In this document: one piece after another, positions 36,932 to 46,525 of the stretch | Layout: each line of letters begins with the position of its first letter | Numbering within the stretch: the stretch's first letter is position 1 | From: Bacteroidales bacterium | Lineage (GTDB): Bacteria > Bacteroidota > Bacteroidia > Bacteroidales > P3 | Direction: 5' to 3' | DNA length: 64,000 nucleotides | NCBI GenBank assembly: GCA_017633985.1 | Contig: JAGBOF010000029.1 | Span: forward strand, 1 to 64,000 | Program-made: the position numbers and the translations under genes | The notes under the pieces: generated by a model | What the model was told of the DNA's origin: nothing | Databases searched by the model: none | What the model saw: only the letters and a program-made list of their open reading frames with translations

Positions 36932-39325
36932 ATGAATAAAACCGTTATTATATTGTTTTTGCTTCTTACAATGATGTCCTACGGACAGAAATCAAAGAAA
37001 CAACCCGCTTATATCGATTATAACAAAAACCAAAAGATGGATGTGTTTGAGGATTCTTCGCAACCGATTGACAAACGTGTGGAAGATTTGCTTAAACAGA
37101 TGACTTTTCAGGAGAAACAGGGACAACTTTTGATGGATTTGGGATGGCAGTATTACCAAAGGACTGATAACAAAATCAGTATTACCGATTATGCCCGCCA
37201 AACCATACAGGAAAAGAAGATGGGGGCTCTTTGGGGATTTTTCCGTGCTGATCCGTGGAGCGGAAAGACACTTGATAACGGTATAACGCCGTTTCTGTCC
37301 GCCGATGGGGTGAATCAATTGCAAAGATACATGATTGATTCCACGCGTTTGGGTATTCCGATGTTTATTGCCGAAGAATGCATGCACGGAATAATGCAAG
37401 TAGGCAGCGTGGTATATCCTACTGGACTGGGTCAGGCATCTACGTGGAATAAGTTATTGATCCGTGACATGGCTGCCGACATACGCAACCTTGCAATCAG
37501 CGAAGGAATAAATATTTGCTTTTCTCCATTGGTTGATATTGCCAGAGACCCGCGTTGGAGCCGCGTAGAAGAAACTTATGGTGAGGATTCATATCTTACA
37601 AGTGAGATGGGCGCAATGTTTGTTGAGGGTTTAGTCAATCAGCACGGCAATTACAAAAAATCAGTTCTGCCTACGCTGAAACATTTTGCCGCTTACGGCA
37701 TATCGGAAGGCGGACACAATGCAGGCAGTGCGCATATAGGCTTAAGGGAACTGCACAGCGATATACTGCCGCCGTTTAAAAAAGCAATACAAGCAGGTGC
37801 GCAATTGGTTATGACGGCGTATAACGAAATTGACGGCATACCTTGTTCTATGAATCCTTATCTTTTGCAGGATGTTTTGCGCAACCGTTGGGGATTTGAC
37901 GGCATAGTAATCTCTGATCTTCACTCAATAAGCGGTTTGCGTTCGCACGGAGTTGCAAAAGATCTGAAACAGGCTGCGGAGAAATCCATAAACGCAGGAT
38001 TGGATCTGGATTTGAGTGCAACGGATTTCTATAATAATTTGTCAGATGTGGATATTAACCGCATAGACGAAGCAGTCAGAAGAATATTGTATAAAAAATT
38101 CGAATGCGGGTTGTTTGACGAACCTTTTATAAAGGAACAAACAAGCAAAGAGACAGCACAATTTTACAACAACTCCCTGACACAAGCCGCAGAAGTAGCC
38201 AAAGAAAGTATTGTCTTGCTAAAAAATAACAATAATATATTACCTCTTGACAGCGAAAAGCCGTTAAATATCGCCCTTATAGGTCCTAATGCGGATAATA
38301 TGTATAATATGCTCGGCGATTACACAGGTCCGCAGGGCAATCAATCGTTTTATACCATAAGAGGCGCACTTGACAGTTATAAAATGTTGCATAAAAACAT
38401 TAAATTCACGTATTCCAAAGGTTGTTCGGTAAAAGATACGAATAAAAGCGGATTTAACGATGCCGTAAAGGCAGCACAAAACAGCGATGTTATACTTTTG
38501 TGCCTCGGCGGGTCGTCTTCGCGTTACGAAACAATAGAATACGAAAATACGGGGGCAGCAAAAGTAAGCAATAACACTGTTTCCGACATTACAAGCGGAG
38601 AAGGATTTGACAGGTCGTCATTGGAATTGGCGGGAGTGCAGAAAGAATTGCTTGAAGAGTTGAAAAAAACTAATAAACCTATAATCTTGATTCTTGTAAA
38701 CGGCAGACCGTTGGTCTTAACTGACATAAAAGACAAATGCGATGCAATATTGGAGTGTTTTTACCCTGGGCAAATGGGAGCAAATGCAATAATAGCAACC
38801 GTATTCGGGGAAAACAATCCGTCGGGAAGGCTTCCTATATCATTCCCGTCTGACATCGGGGCATTGCCTTGCTATTACAATACCAAAAGAGTGTCAAACC
38901 GCAGCGATTATCTCGAAGGCAGCGCAAAGGCTTTGTATCCTTTCGGTTTCGGATTGAGTTATACGGAATTTAAGTACGGTAATTTCTCGGTAAAAGTAAA
39001 TAACAACGGAACGGATAACGTTAATATTGACGTCAGATGCGATGTCACCAATACGGGAAGCCGTGACGGTAGCGAAGTTGTGCAAGTCTATGTAAAAAAA
39101 CTGTATTCCGACTACGCTACCAATGAAATAAATTTATGGGGATTTGACAAAAAATTCATAAAAAGCGGGGATACCCAAACATTTACTGTAAATATTGACA
39201 ATGATTCATTCCGTGAATGGAATGCGACGGCTACGGAATTTTATTTATCCAAAGGAGAATATGAAATCTCCATAAGAAAAGACGCCTTCACAGTCATTGA
39301 TTCCCACGTAATTACAATTGAATAA
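36932..39325 (+). CDS. Beta-glucosidase-type glycoside hydrolase family 3
   Basis: A 797-residue periplasmic or surface glycosidase. Signal peptide 1-18 (ending SYGQ). The GH3 N-terminal barrel shows GLGQASTWN, SPLVDIARDPRWSRVEETYGEDSY, TLKHFAAYG and GFDGIVISDLH with the expected nucleophile Asp. A C-terminal alpha/beta sandwich (LLKNNNNILPL, SGRLPISFP) and a fibronectin-III-like end domain follow, as in BglX. It likely cleaves beta-linked glucosides or xylosides from oligosaccharides. Monocistronic; its terminator is the first hairpin of the next 21-bp array. Confidence 0.92.
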   Translation: MNKTVIILFLLLTMMSYGQKSKKQPAYIDYNKNQKMDVFEDSSQPIDKRVEDLLKQMTFQEKQGQLLMDLGWQYYQRTDNKISITDYARQTIQEKKMGALWGFFRADPWSGKTLDNGITPFLSADGVNQLQRYMIDSTRLGIPMFIAEECMHGIMQVGSVVYPTGLGQASTWNKLLIRDMAADIRNLAISEGINICFSPLVDIARDPRWSRVEETYGEDSYLTSEMGAMFVEGLVNQHGNYKKSVLPTLKHFAAYGISEGGHNAGSAHIGLRELHSDILPPFKKAIQAGAQLVMTAYNEIDGIPCSMNPYLLQDVLRNRWGFDGIVISDLHSISGLRSHGVAKDLKQAAEKSINAGLDLDLSATDFYNNLSDVDINRIDEAVRRILYKKFECGLFDEPFIKEQTSKETAQFYNNSLTQAAEVAKESIVLLKNNNNILPLDSEKPLNIALIGPNADNMYNMLGDYTGPQGNQSFYTIRGALDSYKMLHKNIKFTYSKGCSVKDTNKSGFNDAVKAAQNSDVILLCLGGSSSRYETIEYENTGAAKVSNNTVSDITSGEGFDRSSLELAGVQKELLEELKKTNKPIILILVNGRPLVLTDIKDKCDAILECFYPGQMGANAIIATVFGENNPSGRLPISFPSDIGALPCYYNTKRVSNRSDYLEGSAKALYPFGFGLSYTEFKYGNFSVKVNNNGTDNVNIDVRCDVTNTGSRDGSEVVQVYVKKLYSDYATNEINLWGFDKKFIKSGDTQTFTVNIDNDSFREWNATATEFYLSKGEYEISIRKDAFTVIDSHVITIE

Positions 39326-39327
39326 AA

Positions 39328-39431
39328 AATAACGCCGTAAAAAAAATTTTTACGGCGTTTTAATAAATTAATCTGCGATAAAATTTTTTTTAAACGCCTG
39401 ATTATTTTACCCAAACAACGTTTTATTTTTT
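39328..39431. repeat. 21-bp array G: five units with a terminator hairpin
   Basis: Units start at 39328, 39349, 39369, 39390 and 39411; the second has lost one base (20 bp). Cores are ACGCCGT, ACGGCGT, CTGCGAT, ACGCCTG and ACAACGT. Units 1 and 2 form a 13-bp perfect stem (39331-39343 with 39347-39359) that can terminate the GH3 transcript. Confidence 0.8.
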
Positions 39432-39470
39432 CAAACGGATATTTAACTCTGCTGTTTAGTTTTTTTGTTG

Positions 39471-39478
39471 TAATTTTG
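39471..39478 (+). promoter_or_regulatory. Promoter -7 element of the DMT transporter gene
   Basis: TAATTTTG followed by C, 40 bases before the ATG at 39519. Confidence 0.6.
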
Positions 39479-39518
39479 CAGCGAAATTTGACATTTAGAT
39501 GCACAAAAAATCAATCCG

Positions 39519-40469
39519 ATGCGGCTGAACGAAACAACCAAAGGACATATCGTAATCTTATTGACGAATATCATCTTCGGCATCAACACTCCTATTGCCA
39601 AGGATGCGCTCTCCGCTGTCGGGCCTTATATCCTTACTACATTAAGATTCGCAGGCTGTGCCGTATTGTTTTGGATTGCCTCTTTTATATTCAAACTTCC
39701 CGAAGTAAACAAAAAAGATATCGGTTTGTTATGCCTTGCCGCCTTACCTGGAATAGTGTTCAATCTGTTTTTGTTCATTCTCGGTTTAAGCAACACCACC
39801 CCCACCAACGCATCTGTCATTGTCAGTATGACGCCTATATTCACTATGATAATGGCATTCATATTCCTTAAAGAACCATTGACTTTTAAGAAAATAATAG
39901 GCGTGATGTGCGGACTGTCAGGGGCATTGATTCTTATTTTCACCAAACAATCTTCGGTAACAATGCTTGCAAAAAACAACACATTGGGAATTATCTTTTG
40001 CATAATAAGCGGCATTTCCTACGCATTGTACCTTACATTGTTCGCTCCGCTTATCAAGCGGAACAATCCAGTAAATATAATGAAATGGATGTTCTTGGCT
40101 TCAACAATAGCCGTCATTCCCGTAACATGGAAACATGTTATTGCTTTCGATTACTCATCTTTAACGGCAAGGACATGTTTGGAGATGTCGTATGTCATAC
40201 TTATGGCAACCTTTGTCAATTATATGTTCATACCTATGGCACAGGCAAGATTAAGACCCACTACGCTTTCCATGTACAACTATGTCCAACCAGTAGTAAC
40301 CGCCGTTATCTCGATAATCACTGCGATGGATGTATTGAATGTATATAAGATAACTGCGGCATTGCTTATCTTTTCGGGCGTTTATATAGTCACCACTTCA
40401 AGGAGTAAGAAACAAACATCGGAAAGGGAGAAAGTACAAAAAACTTTACGGGAAATTACAAGTAAATAA
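39519..40469 (+). CDS. EamA/DMT-family transporter
   Basis: A 316-residue inner-membrane protein with ten predicted helices arranged as two EamA repeats; the repeat signature PxxA...LR appears in INTPIAKDALSAVGPYILTTLRFAG and again after the midpoint. Members export metabolites or take up small solutes; the substrate is unknown. It starts the unit that continues with the phosphoesterase gene 22 bases later. Confidence 0.85.
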   Translation: MRLNETTKGHIVILLTNIIFGINTPIAKDALSAVGPYILTTLRFAGCAVLFWIASFIFKLPEVNKKDIGLLCLAALPGIVFNLFLFILGLSNTTPTNASVIVSMTPIFTMIMAFIFLKEPLTFKKIIGVMCGLSGALILIFTKQSSVTMLAKNNTLGIIFCIISGISYALYLTLFAPLIKRNNPVNIMKWMFLASTIAVIPVTWKHVIAFDYSSLTARTCLEMSYVILMATFVNYMFIPMAQARLRPTTLSMYNYVQPVVTAVISIITAMDVLNVYKITAALLIFSGVYIVTTSRSKKQTSEREKVQKTLREITSK

Positions 40470-40491
40470 CAATTAAAACCAATTAAACAAT

Positions 40492-41574
40492 ATGAGATTT
40501 CTTTTTTTATTGATTCCTGTTGCGGCAATATGCTATGTGATGGTAAGGATTTACAATATTCTGCCGTTTTCTTTTGCTGTTAAAACTTTGGCAGTCGTTT
40601 TGGGCTCGGGAATTTTCGTAAGTATGTTCGTAAGTTTCATTATCGGTTTGGACAAACTGCCGATGAATGCAGCAACCGTGGTTTACGAAGTAACGACATC
40701 GTGGCTGTTTATACTGCTGTATCTTCTGATGATATTTTTACTTATGGATATTTTAAGACTTTGCCGTATTATCCCGAGGGAATGGCTTTTCTCATCAGTA
40801 AAAGGCAGTTTGATTGTAACGGGAATAATTTTCGCTGTGTTTTTATACGGTAATATCCGCTATTATCACAAAGACAGGGTAGCGTTATCGGTAAAGACGG
40901 AAAAGAAACTGCAAAAGCCTTACAAAATCGTAATGATAAGTGATTTGCATTTAGGTTATCATAATCAGAGAAGCACATTTGCCAAATGGGTTGATATGAT
41001 TAATAAGGAGAATGCCGATTTTATTTTGATAGCCGGCGATATTATAGACATAAGTACGCACCCTATCAACCTGCAACGCAGTTATGAAGAATTTAAAAGA
41101 TTCAACGCTCCTGTATATGCTTGTTTAGGTAATCACGATTATATATCCGGATTGGATAAAGCACTGGAATTTTACCGCAAAGCGGGAATAAATCTGCTTA
41201 TCGACACATGTTATTTGTTTAATAACGACATTCTGATTGCAGGACGTAACGACCGCAGCGACCAATCGCGCAAAACAATTCCGCAAATACTGCAGTGGCA
41301 GGACAAAAACAAATATTCAATCCTTATCGACCACCAACCGTATAATTTGGAGCAAAGCCAACAGGCGGGAATTGACTTTCAATTCAGCGGACATACGCAT
41401 TACGGACAAGTATTCCCTATCAATTTGATCACAAATGCCGTTTACGAGAAAGCATACGGCAAATACAAAAAAGGAAATACCGATTATTACATATCTTCAG
41501 GGCTCGGCATCTGGGGAGGTAAGTTCCGTATAGGCACAAAAAGCGAATACACCGTTTTGGAACTGCATAATTAA
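40492..41574 (+). CDS. Membrane-anchored calcineurin-like metallophosphoesterase
   Basis: A 360-residue protein with four N-terminal transmembrane helices (about 1-135) and a C-terminal phosphoesterase domain. All metal-binding motifs are present: ISDLHLG, AGDIID, LGNHDY, IDHQP and GHTHYGQ. The layout resembles YaeI/YkuE-type enzymes; the latter act on lipid-linked envelope compounds. The substrate cannot be specified. Probably co-transcribed with the flanking transporter and menG. Confidence 0.87.
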   Translation: MRFLFLLIPVAAICYVMVRIYNILPFSFAVKTLAVVLGSGIFVSMFVSFIIGLDKLPMNAATVVYEVTTSWLFILLYLLMIFLLMDILRLCRIIPREWLFSSVKGSLIVTGIIFAVFLYGNIRYYHKDRVALSVKTEKKLQKPYKIVMISDLHLGYHNQRSTFAKWVDMINKENADFILIAGDIIDISTHPINLQRSYEEFKRFNAPVYACLGNHDYISGLDKALEFYRKAGINLLIDTCYLFNNDILIAGRNDRSDQSRKTIPQILQWQDKNKYSILIDHQPYNLEQSQQAGIDFQFSGHTHYGQVFPINLITNAVYEKAYGKYKKGNTDYYISSGLGIWGGKFRIGTKSEYTVLELHN

Positions 41575-41613
41575 AGAATTGTATGACATTATAATTGTTT
41601 GCAACAACATAAT

Positions 41614-42339
41614 ATGAACGTTAAAGAGAATAAAAAATCCATAGGACAACTATTTGACCGCATTGCGGGGCATTACGATCTGCTCAATCACCTGCTTACT
41701 CTGAATATTGATAAGTATTGGCGGAAGAAAACAGTAAAACAAATTAATATATCGGCAAATAAAAACACTGCAGAGGAAATCAAACTGCTGGATGTGGCAA
41801 CGGGCACATGCGATTTGGCTATTGAGATTATTAAACAGCACAATGATTTCAATATTACGGGAATTGATTTAAGTGCGAAGATGCTTGAAATAGGCAAGAT
41901 GAAAGTTCAAAAACACGGATTGCTGAATAAAATCACCCTTATGCAGCAAAACGTGGAGAATTTAAGTTTTTTTGACAATGAATTCGCATTTGTAACCTGC
42001 GGATTCGGTGTCAGAAACTTTAATAATCTGGATAAAGGACTTAAAGAGATGTACCGCGTCTTGCAACCGCAGGGACAAGCCGTCATATTGGAGTTTGCTT
42101 ATCCTAAAAACATATTTATCCGCTTTTTCTACAATATTTACTTCACCTATATACTGCCTTTTGCAGGTAAAATCATATCCAAAGACAATACGGCATACAA
42201 ATATTTAATGAAAAGCGTAAAAGATTTTCCCAAAGGTGAGGATTTTTTAATTCACATGAAAAGTTGCGGATTTGAAAATCTGTCTTACAAAAATCTTACA
42301 TTCGGCATAGCGACCATTTATACGGGTTACAAACATTAG
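41614..42339 (+). CDS. menG: Demethylmenaquinone methyltransferase
   Basis: A 241-residue SAM-dependent methyltransferase for the last step of menaquinone synthesis. SAM-binding LLDVATGTCDLAIEI, the family signature FDRIAGHYDLLNHLLTLNIDKYWR, and CGFGVRNFNNLDKGLKEMYRVLQPQG are all present. The frame could begin at a TTG (41599), but the ATG at 41614 gives the normal length. menA follows 11 bases later, and both act on the same quinone. Confidence 0.93.
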   Translation: MNVKENKKSIGQLFDRIAGHYDLLNHLLTLNIDKYWRKKTVKQINISANKNTAEEIKLLDVATGTCDLAIEIIKQHNDFNITGIDLSAKMLEIGKMKVQKHGLLNKITLMQQNVENLSFFDNEFAFVTCGFGVRNFNNLDKGLKEMYRVLQPQGQAVILEFAYPKNIFIRFFYNIYFTYILPFAGKIISKDNTAYKYLMKSVKDFPKGEDFLIHMKSCGFENLSYKNLTFGIATIYTGYKH

Positions 42340-42350
42340 GCACAATTTCT

Positions 42351-43292
42351 ATGAAAACAAAAGACATAAAACTTTGGTGGAGCATTATAAGGCCGAAAAC
42401 ACTCTTTGCTTCAGTATGTCCTGTTATCGCAGGAATATTACTATGCCATGCGGAAAAGAAAGCCTGCGGAATTTCATCCATGTCATGTACTGCATATTTT
42501 ATATTATGTGCAATATTACTGCTTTGCAGCGTAAGTTTACAGGTTTTAAGCAACTTGATAAACGATTATTACGACTACAAAAAAGGTACGGACAAGAAGG
42601 GACGGATAGGATTCAAGCGCGCATTAGCAGAAGGTACGGTTTCTATAAACCAAATGCGTAACGCAATTTATATAACCCTTGCAATCGCTTTGCTGACAGG
42701 GCTTGTACTTATAATAAAAGGCGGTTTACCCATACTGCTAATAGGAATAACTGCCATACTGTTCGCATGGCTTTACACAGCCACCCGTTTTTCTTTGTCT
42801 TATTTGGGAATTGCGGATATTTTCTGCTTTTTGTATTACGGGATATTCGCCGTTGCGGGAACGGTATATCTGTTAATTGACGGCGGTTCAAATTGGAATA
42901 TGTCAAATATGCTACATACTACACACTATATACTACATACTACATCAATTTGGTGTGTCGGTGCGGTATGCGGGCTGATTTCGATGACGGTACTGATGAT
43001 TAACAATATAAGGGACATAGATGACGACCGCAATGCTGGTAAGAAAACCCTGCCTGTGCGTTTGGGTAAAAAGACATGCGAATATATACTCTTGATATAC
43101 AGTCTGCTTATGCTGGCATCGACTTTCGCTGTATTCGGACTGTCTTTTACCAATCTGATATTCATTCCTGCCTTTATGCTTTATCAAGAGGTAGTTTCGG
43201 CACAAGGCGATGCTTACAACAAATGTTTGTTCAAAGCTGGCAAGCTGAATCTATTTTTTACCGTATTGCTCTGCCTTGAAGTTTTGCTGTAA
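42351..43292 (+). CDS. menA: 1,4-dihydroxy-2-naphthoate polyprenyltransferase
   Basis: A 313-residue membrane prenyltransferase that attaches the isoprenoid tail to DHNA. Both Asp-rich motifs are present: NLINDYYDYKKGTD and NNIRDIDDDRNAGKKTLPVRLG. About eight to nine helices. Unusual: near residues 187-200 there is a short segment (MLHTTHYILHTTS) encoded by five 7-bp tandem units at 42911-42945, in a loop between helices. With menG it forms the end of the pathway; the earlier men genes are not in the window. Confidence 0.92.
   Translation: MKTKDIKLWWSIIRPKTLFASVCPVIAGILLCHAEKKACGISSMSCTAYFILCAILLLCSVSLQVLSNLINDYYDYKKGTDKKGRIGFKRALAEGTVSINQMRNAIYITLAIALLTGLVLIIKGGLPILLIGITAILFAWLYTATRFSLSYLGIADIFCFLYYGIFAVAGTVYLLIDGGSNWNMSNMLHTTHYILHTTSIWCVGAVCGLISMTVLMINNIRDIDDDRNAGKKTLPVRLGKKTCEYILLIYSLLMLASTFAVFGLSFTNLIFIPAFMLYQEVVSAQGDAYNKCLFKAGKLNLFFTVLLCLEVLL
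42911..42945. repeat. Heptanucleotide tandem repeat inside menA
   Basis: Five 7-bp units: GCTACAT, ACTACAC, ACTATAT, then ACTACAT twice. They encode a His/Thr-rich loop. Confidence 0.75.
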
Positions 43293-43365
43293 ATTACAAG
43301 AAAAAACAGGCAAAAACAGGCTCCAAAACGCCCTTTGTAACGCATTGTTTATTAACACAATACAA

Positions 43366-43470
43366 CAAGACGCCGTTTCAGCAAATTAAAACGCCGTAAA
43401 AATATTTTTTTATCGCAGATTAATTTACTGAAACGGCGTTTTATTTTCGCAGTACGGCGTTTTGATTTTA
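43366..43470. repeat. 21-bp array H: five units
   Basis: Units start at 43366, 43387, 43408, 43429 and 43450 with cores ACGCCGT, ACGCCGT, ATCGCAG, ACGGCGT and ACGGCGT. Units 1 and 4 share an 11-bp perfect complement (ACGCCGTTTCA with TGAAACGGCGT), enclosing the middle units. The array lies between menA and rnfA; the rest of that 297-base gap holds only the rnfA promoter. Confidence 0.85.
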
Positions 43471-43530
43471 TTAAACATTTTATGTTAAAAGAAAATTATT
43501 GTAAAATTTCTCCGATTCATATATTTTTAC

Positions 43531-43538
43531 TATTTTTG
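43531..43538 (+). promoter_or_regulatory. Promoter -7 element of rnfA
   Basis: TATTTTTG followed by C, about 51 bases before the rnfA start. Confidence 0.55.
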
Positions 43539-43589
43539 CACTTTTAAAAGACATAAAGAAGATAATTGACAAAATTAATTAAATAAGCT

Positions 43590-44168
43590 ATGGAATATTT
43601 AAAATTATTCGTCTTTGCGGTATTTGTAAGCAATGTAGTATTGTCACAGTTTTTGGGAATATGTCCGTTTTTGGGCGTTTCAACCAAAGTAAGTACAGCT
43701 TCTGGAATGGGAATGGCGGTAGTGTTCGTTATGGTTATTGCCACATTGGTTACGTTCCTTATACAACATTGCATACTTGATCCTTTGGGACTCGGATTCC
43801 TTCAAACAATCATGTTTATCCTTGTGATAGCCGCCCTTGTGCAAATGGTGGAAATCATTCTGAAGAAAATATCTCCTGCATTGTATCAGGCATTGGGTGT
43901 TTTCCTTCCGCTGATCACTACTAACTGCGCCGTATTGGGTGTTGCCATACTTGTAATTCAAAAGGATTTCAACTTGTTGCAAGGTTTGGTTTATTCAGTG
44001 TCAATAGCCTTGGGATTTACTCTTGCATTGGTTTTATTCGCAGGAATACGCGAACATTTGGAATTAGTAGGCGTTCCTAAAGGAGTTAAAGGCACTCCGA
44101 TAGCATTGATTTCCGCAGGAATATTGGCTATGGCTTTTATGGGATTTGCAGGTTTGGTAAAAATATAA
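43590..44168 (+). CDS. rnfA: Rnf complex subunit RnfA (RsxA)
   Basis: A 192-residue inner-membrane protein with six helices. The N-terminus FVSNVVLSQFLGICPFLGVS and the central PLITTNCAVLG (with the cysteine that binds iron-sulfur between RnfA and RnfE in known structures) are diagnostic. RnfA belongs to the ion-pumping ferredoxin:NAD oxidoreductase. It is normally the last gene of rnfBCDGEA, but here it stands alone with its own promoter; no other rnf gene is in the window. Confidence 0.93.
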   Translation: MEYLKLFVFAVFVSNVVLSQFLGICPFLGVSTKVSTASGMGMAVVFVMVIATLVTFLIQHCILDPLGLGFLQTIMFILVIAALVQMVEIILKKISPALYQALGVFLPLITTNCAVLGVAILVIQKDFNLLQGLVYSVSIALGFTLALVLFAGIREHLELVGVPKGVKGTPIALISAGILAMAFMGFAGLVKI

Positions 44169-44240
44169 TTGCTTGTAAACGGAATATTCCGTCAAAACAT
44201 CAATTCAAAATACAACAACATAAACATCATATATATTTAT

Positions 44241-44603
44241 ATGACGACAAAGGATGCAAATAAACAATTATTGAAAGGCTTAAAAGAAAAGAAACGCAAA
44301 CCTTCGTGGTTAGCACGCTATAACAGGAAAAAATTAGTCAGCAAAATAGCGGCGGCTCTTAAAGAAGAAAAAGTATTGAAAGCCTATGCCCACGGGGAAT
44401 TCGTTTCCGCTGCAGAAAAGAAACCGCAAACCATAGTTATTTACGCAGAGTTTCCTTCTAACAGCCAAGAAGGAATAGCCAACAGCGTAGACGGTAAAAT
44501 GGATGCTGTTTTCACTAAATACAAAATAAATATCATTGACATAAAATCACTTCTGCCTGCAATAAAAGAATCAATTTTCAAAGAATTAGTACAGATTGTT
44601 TGA
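44241..44603 (+). CDS. Small protein, possibly a degenerate nucleotidyltransferase-like domain
   Basis: A 120-residue, lysine-rich protein I do not firmly recognise. The segment VLKAYAHGEFVSAAEKKPQT and the end INIIDIKSLLPAIKE...LVQIV vaguely follow the minimal nucleotidyltransferase pattern, but the catalytic GS and D-x-D residues are missing, so any such activity would be lost. The ATG at 44241 is preferred because the upstream frame is low-complexity AT-rich sequence. The GT9 gene starts five bases after its stop, so the two are probably co-translated. Confidence 0.5.
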   Translation: MTTKDANKQLLKGLKEKKRKPSWLARYNRKKLVSKIAAALKEEKVLKAYAHGEFVSAAEKKPQTIVIYAEFPSNSQEGIANSVDGKMDAVFTKYKINIIDIKSLLPAIKESIFKELVQIV

Positions 44604-44608
44604 TTTTT

Positions 44609-45619
44609 ATGATACCACAGTTCAACCGTCCATTCACAGTAGCAATTACAAGAACAGACAATATAGGCGATGTCGTTACTACATTGCCTATGTGCGGTAT
44701 TATAAAACAGCATTATCCGCAAGCACGCATACTTTTTATAGGCAGGGAATACACGAAAGACATTATAACGGCGTGCAGCGATGTCGATGAATTTTTAGAC
44801 GTACAATCATTATACAAAGACAGCAAAACGGCGGTTAAAATATTGAAAGAAGCCGCCATTGACGTAATAATAATTGTATTTCCAAACAAAAAAATTGCAA
44901 AACTTGCCTTTAAAGCCCGGATTCCTTACCGTGTGGGAACATCTCACAGGATATATAATGTCTTATATTGCAATAAGAATGTGGGATTTTCAAGAAAGAA
45001 TATGCCGCTTAACGAGGCTCAACTCAATATCTTCCTACTAAAACAATTCAAAGACTGCTTCAGACATTATACAATGGACGAATTATCGGATTATGTCCGC
45101 TTGTCAAAGCCTGAAAAGACGGAAATAAACCAACAACTTGACAAAACAAAATTCAACCTTATCATACATCCGAAATCAAACGGTCACGGAAGGGAATGGC
45201 CTGTGGAGTATTTCAAACAACTTACGGAATTATTGGACGAAAGAGTCAAGATATTTGTATGCGGTACACAAAAAGAATCTTTAGGTGTGGACATTAAAGG
45301 AGACAATGTCGTAAATATGTTCGGCAAAATGTCACTTAAAGAATATATTTCGTTCATTGCCCACAGCGATGCTTTGCTTGCCAGCGGAACAGGACCTCTG
45401 CACGTAGCGGGAATATTAAATGTACACGCTATAGGATTGTTCCCTCCGATGCAAGGTATAGATCCGCAACGTTGGCATCCGCTCGGAAAGAAAGTAAAAG
45501 TATTCTGCCACGATAAACCGGGTTGTAAAGATTGTAAAAAAGGTAACCGATGCACATGTATGGACAAAATAACTCCGCAGGAAGTTGCATCGTATATAAA
45601 TTCCTTAATTGCAAAATAA
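44609..45619 (+). CDS. Glycosyltransferase family 9 (heptosyltransferase-like)
   Basis: A 336-residue cytoplasmic enzyme of the ADP-heptose:LPS heptosyltransferase type. N-terminal TRTDNIGDVVTTLPMCGIIK and C-terminal FGKMSLKEYISFIAHSDALLASGTGPLHVAGIL are the donor-binding signatures. A Cys-rich end (CKDCKKGNRCTC) is typical for some Bacteroidota members. It probably adds a core sugar to lipid A-linked oligosaccharide. The ATG at 44609 is used rather than the TTG at 44600. Confidence 0.87.
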   Translation: MIPQFNRPFTVAITRTDNIGDVVTTLPMCGIIKQHYPQARILFIGREYTKDIITACSDVDEFLDVQSLYKDSKTAVKILKEAAIDVIIIVFPNKKIAKLAFKARIPYRVGTSHRIYNVLYCNKNVGFSRKNMPLNEAQLNIFLLKQFKDCFRHYTMDELSDYVRLSKPEKTEINQQLDKTKFNLIIHPKSNGHGREWPVEYFKQLTELLDERVKIFVCGTQKESLGVDIKGDNVVNMFGKMSLKEYISFIAHSDALLASGTGPLHVAGILNVHAIGLFPPMQGIDPQRWHPLGKKVKVFCHDKPGCKDCKKGNRCTCMDKITPQEVASYINSLIAK

Positions 45620-45713
45620 TCTTTTAACTCCTACTGTTTCCATTATCACAATTGCATATTTTATCTTGTAAAGAGCATAAAATCTTAAGTAAATACCTAT
45701 TAGTATAAAACAT

Positions 45714-45749
45714 AATAAGCGGAAAATATCTAAATATTTTCCGCTTATT
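45714..45749. terminator. Perfect 16-bp bidirectional terminator
   Basis: 45714-45729 pairs with 45734-45749 around loop CTAA, between the convergent GT9 and rplS genes. Unlike other hairpins here it is not made of 21-bp units. Confidence 0.8.
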
Positions 45750-45767
45750 GCTTGATTACAACGAAAT

Positions 45768-46127
45768 TTATTTCTTAATAATCTTTTCTTTTATACGAGC
45801 GCTCTTACCCGAAAGTTCTCTTAAGTAATAAATTCTTGCTCTACGAACAACACCGTGCTTATTAACTACGATATTGTCAATGTAAGGACTGTTCATTGGG
45901 AATATTCTTTCAACACCTACGCCGTTAGATATTTTTCTTACTGTAAATGTATTATTTGCCTGTCCTTTATGACCTTTAATCTGAATAACTATTCCCTGGA
46001 ATTGCTGGATACGCTCCTTATTTCCTTCACGTATTTTGTACGCTACCGTAATAGTGTCGCCTGATTTAAATTGAGGAAATTCCTTTGCAGGAGCCTGACT
46101 CTCTATAAACTTCATTAAATCTTCCAT
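45768..46127 (-). CDS. rplS: 50S ribosomal protein L19
   Basis: A 119-residue protein with the L19 pattern (FKSGDTITVAYKIREGNKERIQQFQGIVI, TVRKISNGVGVERIFP, RRARIYYLRELSGKSARI). It starts 26 bases after rplT, so it seems to be appended to the thrS-infC-rpmI-rplT unit; elsewhere it usually sits with trmD and rimM. Confidence 0.96.
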   Translation of the reverse strand: MEDLMKFIESQAPAKEFPQFKSGDTITVAYKIREGNKERIQQFQGIVIQIKGHKGQANNTFTVRKISNGVGVERIFPMNSPYIDNIVVNKHGVVRRARIYYLRELSGKSARIKEKIIKK

Positions 46128-46153
46128 CTCTGTCTTCTTTGTTTTAGGTTACA

Positions 46154-46501
46154 CTACTTCTTTACTTGTTTTACTACCGCAGTAAAAGCTTTAGGATCAT
46201 TCATGGCAAGATCTGCCAAAACTTTACGGTTTAATGCGATGTTGTTCTTATGCAACAATCCCATAAAAACAGAATATGAAATCTCATTCTGACGGCATGC
46301 TGCATTGATACGGTTAATCCACAAAGCACGGAATTCTCTTTTCTTTACTTTACGGTCTCTGAATGCATAAGTTTGACCTTTTTCCCATTTGTTCTTTGCA
46401 ACGGTCCAAACATTCTTACCTCTTCCCCAATAACCTTTAGTACGGTTAAGGATTTTTTTTCTGCGCTGTCTTGATGCAACAGCATTTACACTTCTTGGCA
46501 T
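46154..46501 (-). CDS. rplT: 50S ribosomal protein L20
   Basis: A 115-residue basic protein with the L20 signature ([45 protein letters not shown]). In many bacteria L20 represses its own operon by binding the mRNA before rpmI or rplT. A 34-base hairpin in the gap before this gene (46526-46567) is a possible site. Confidence 0.96.
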   Translation of the reverse strand: MPRSVNAVASRQRRKKILNRTKGYWGRGKNVWTVAKNKWEKGQTYAFRDRKVKKREFRALWINRINAACRQNEISYSVFMGLLHKNNIALNRKVLADLAMNDPKAFTAVVKQVKK

Positions 46502-46525
46502 TTTTTAATTTTGTTTTGTTTTTTT

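Noticed and set aside
41599-41613. TTG start for menG, and similar TTG starts at 44600 and 58214
   Set aside because: An ATG within 25 bases gives the normal N-terminus in each case.
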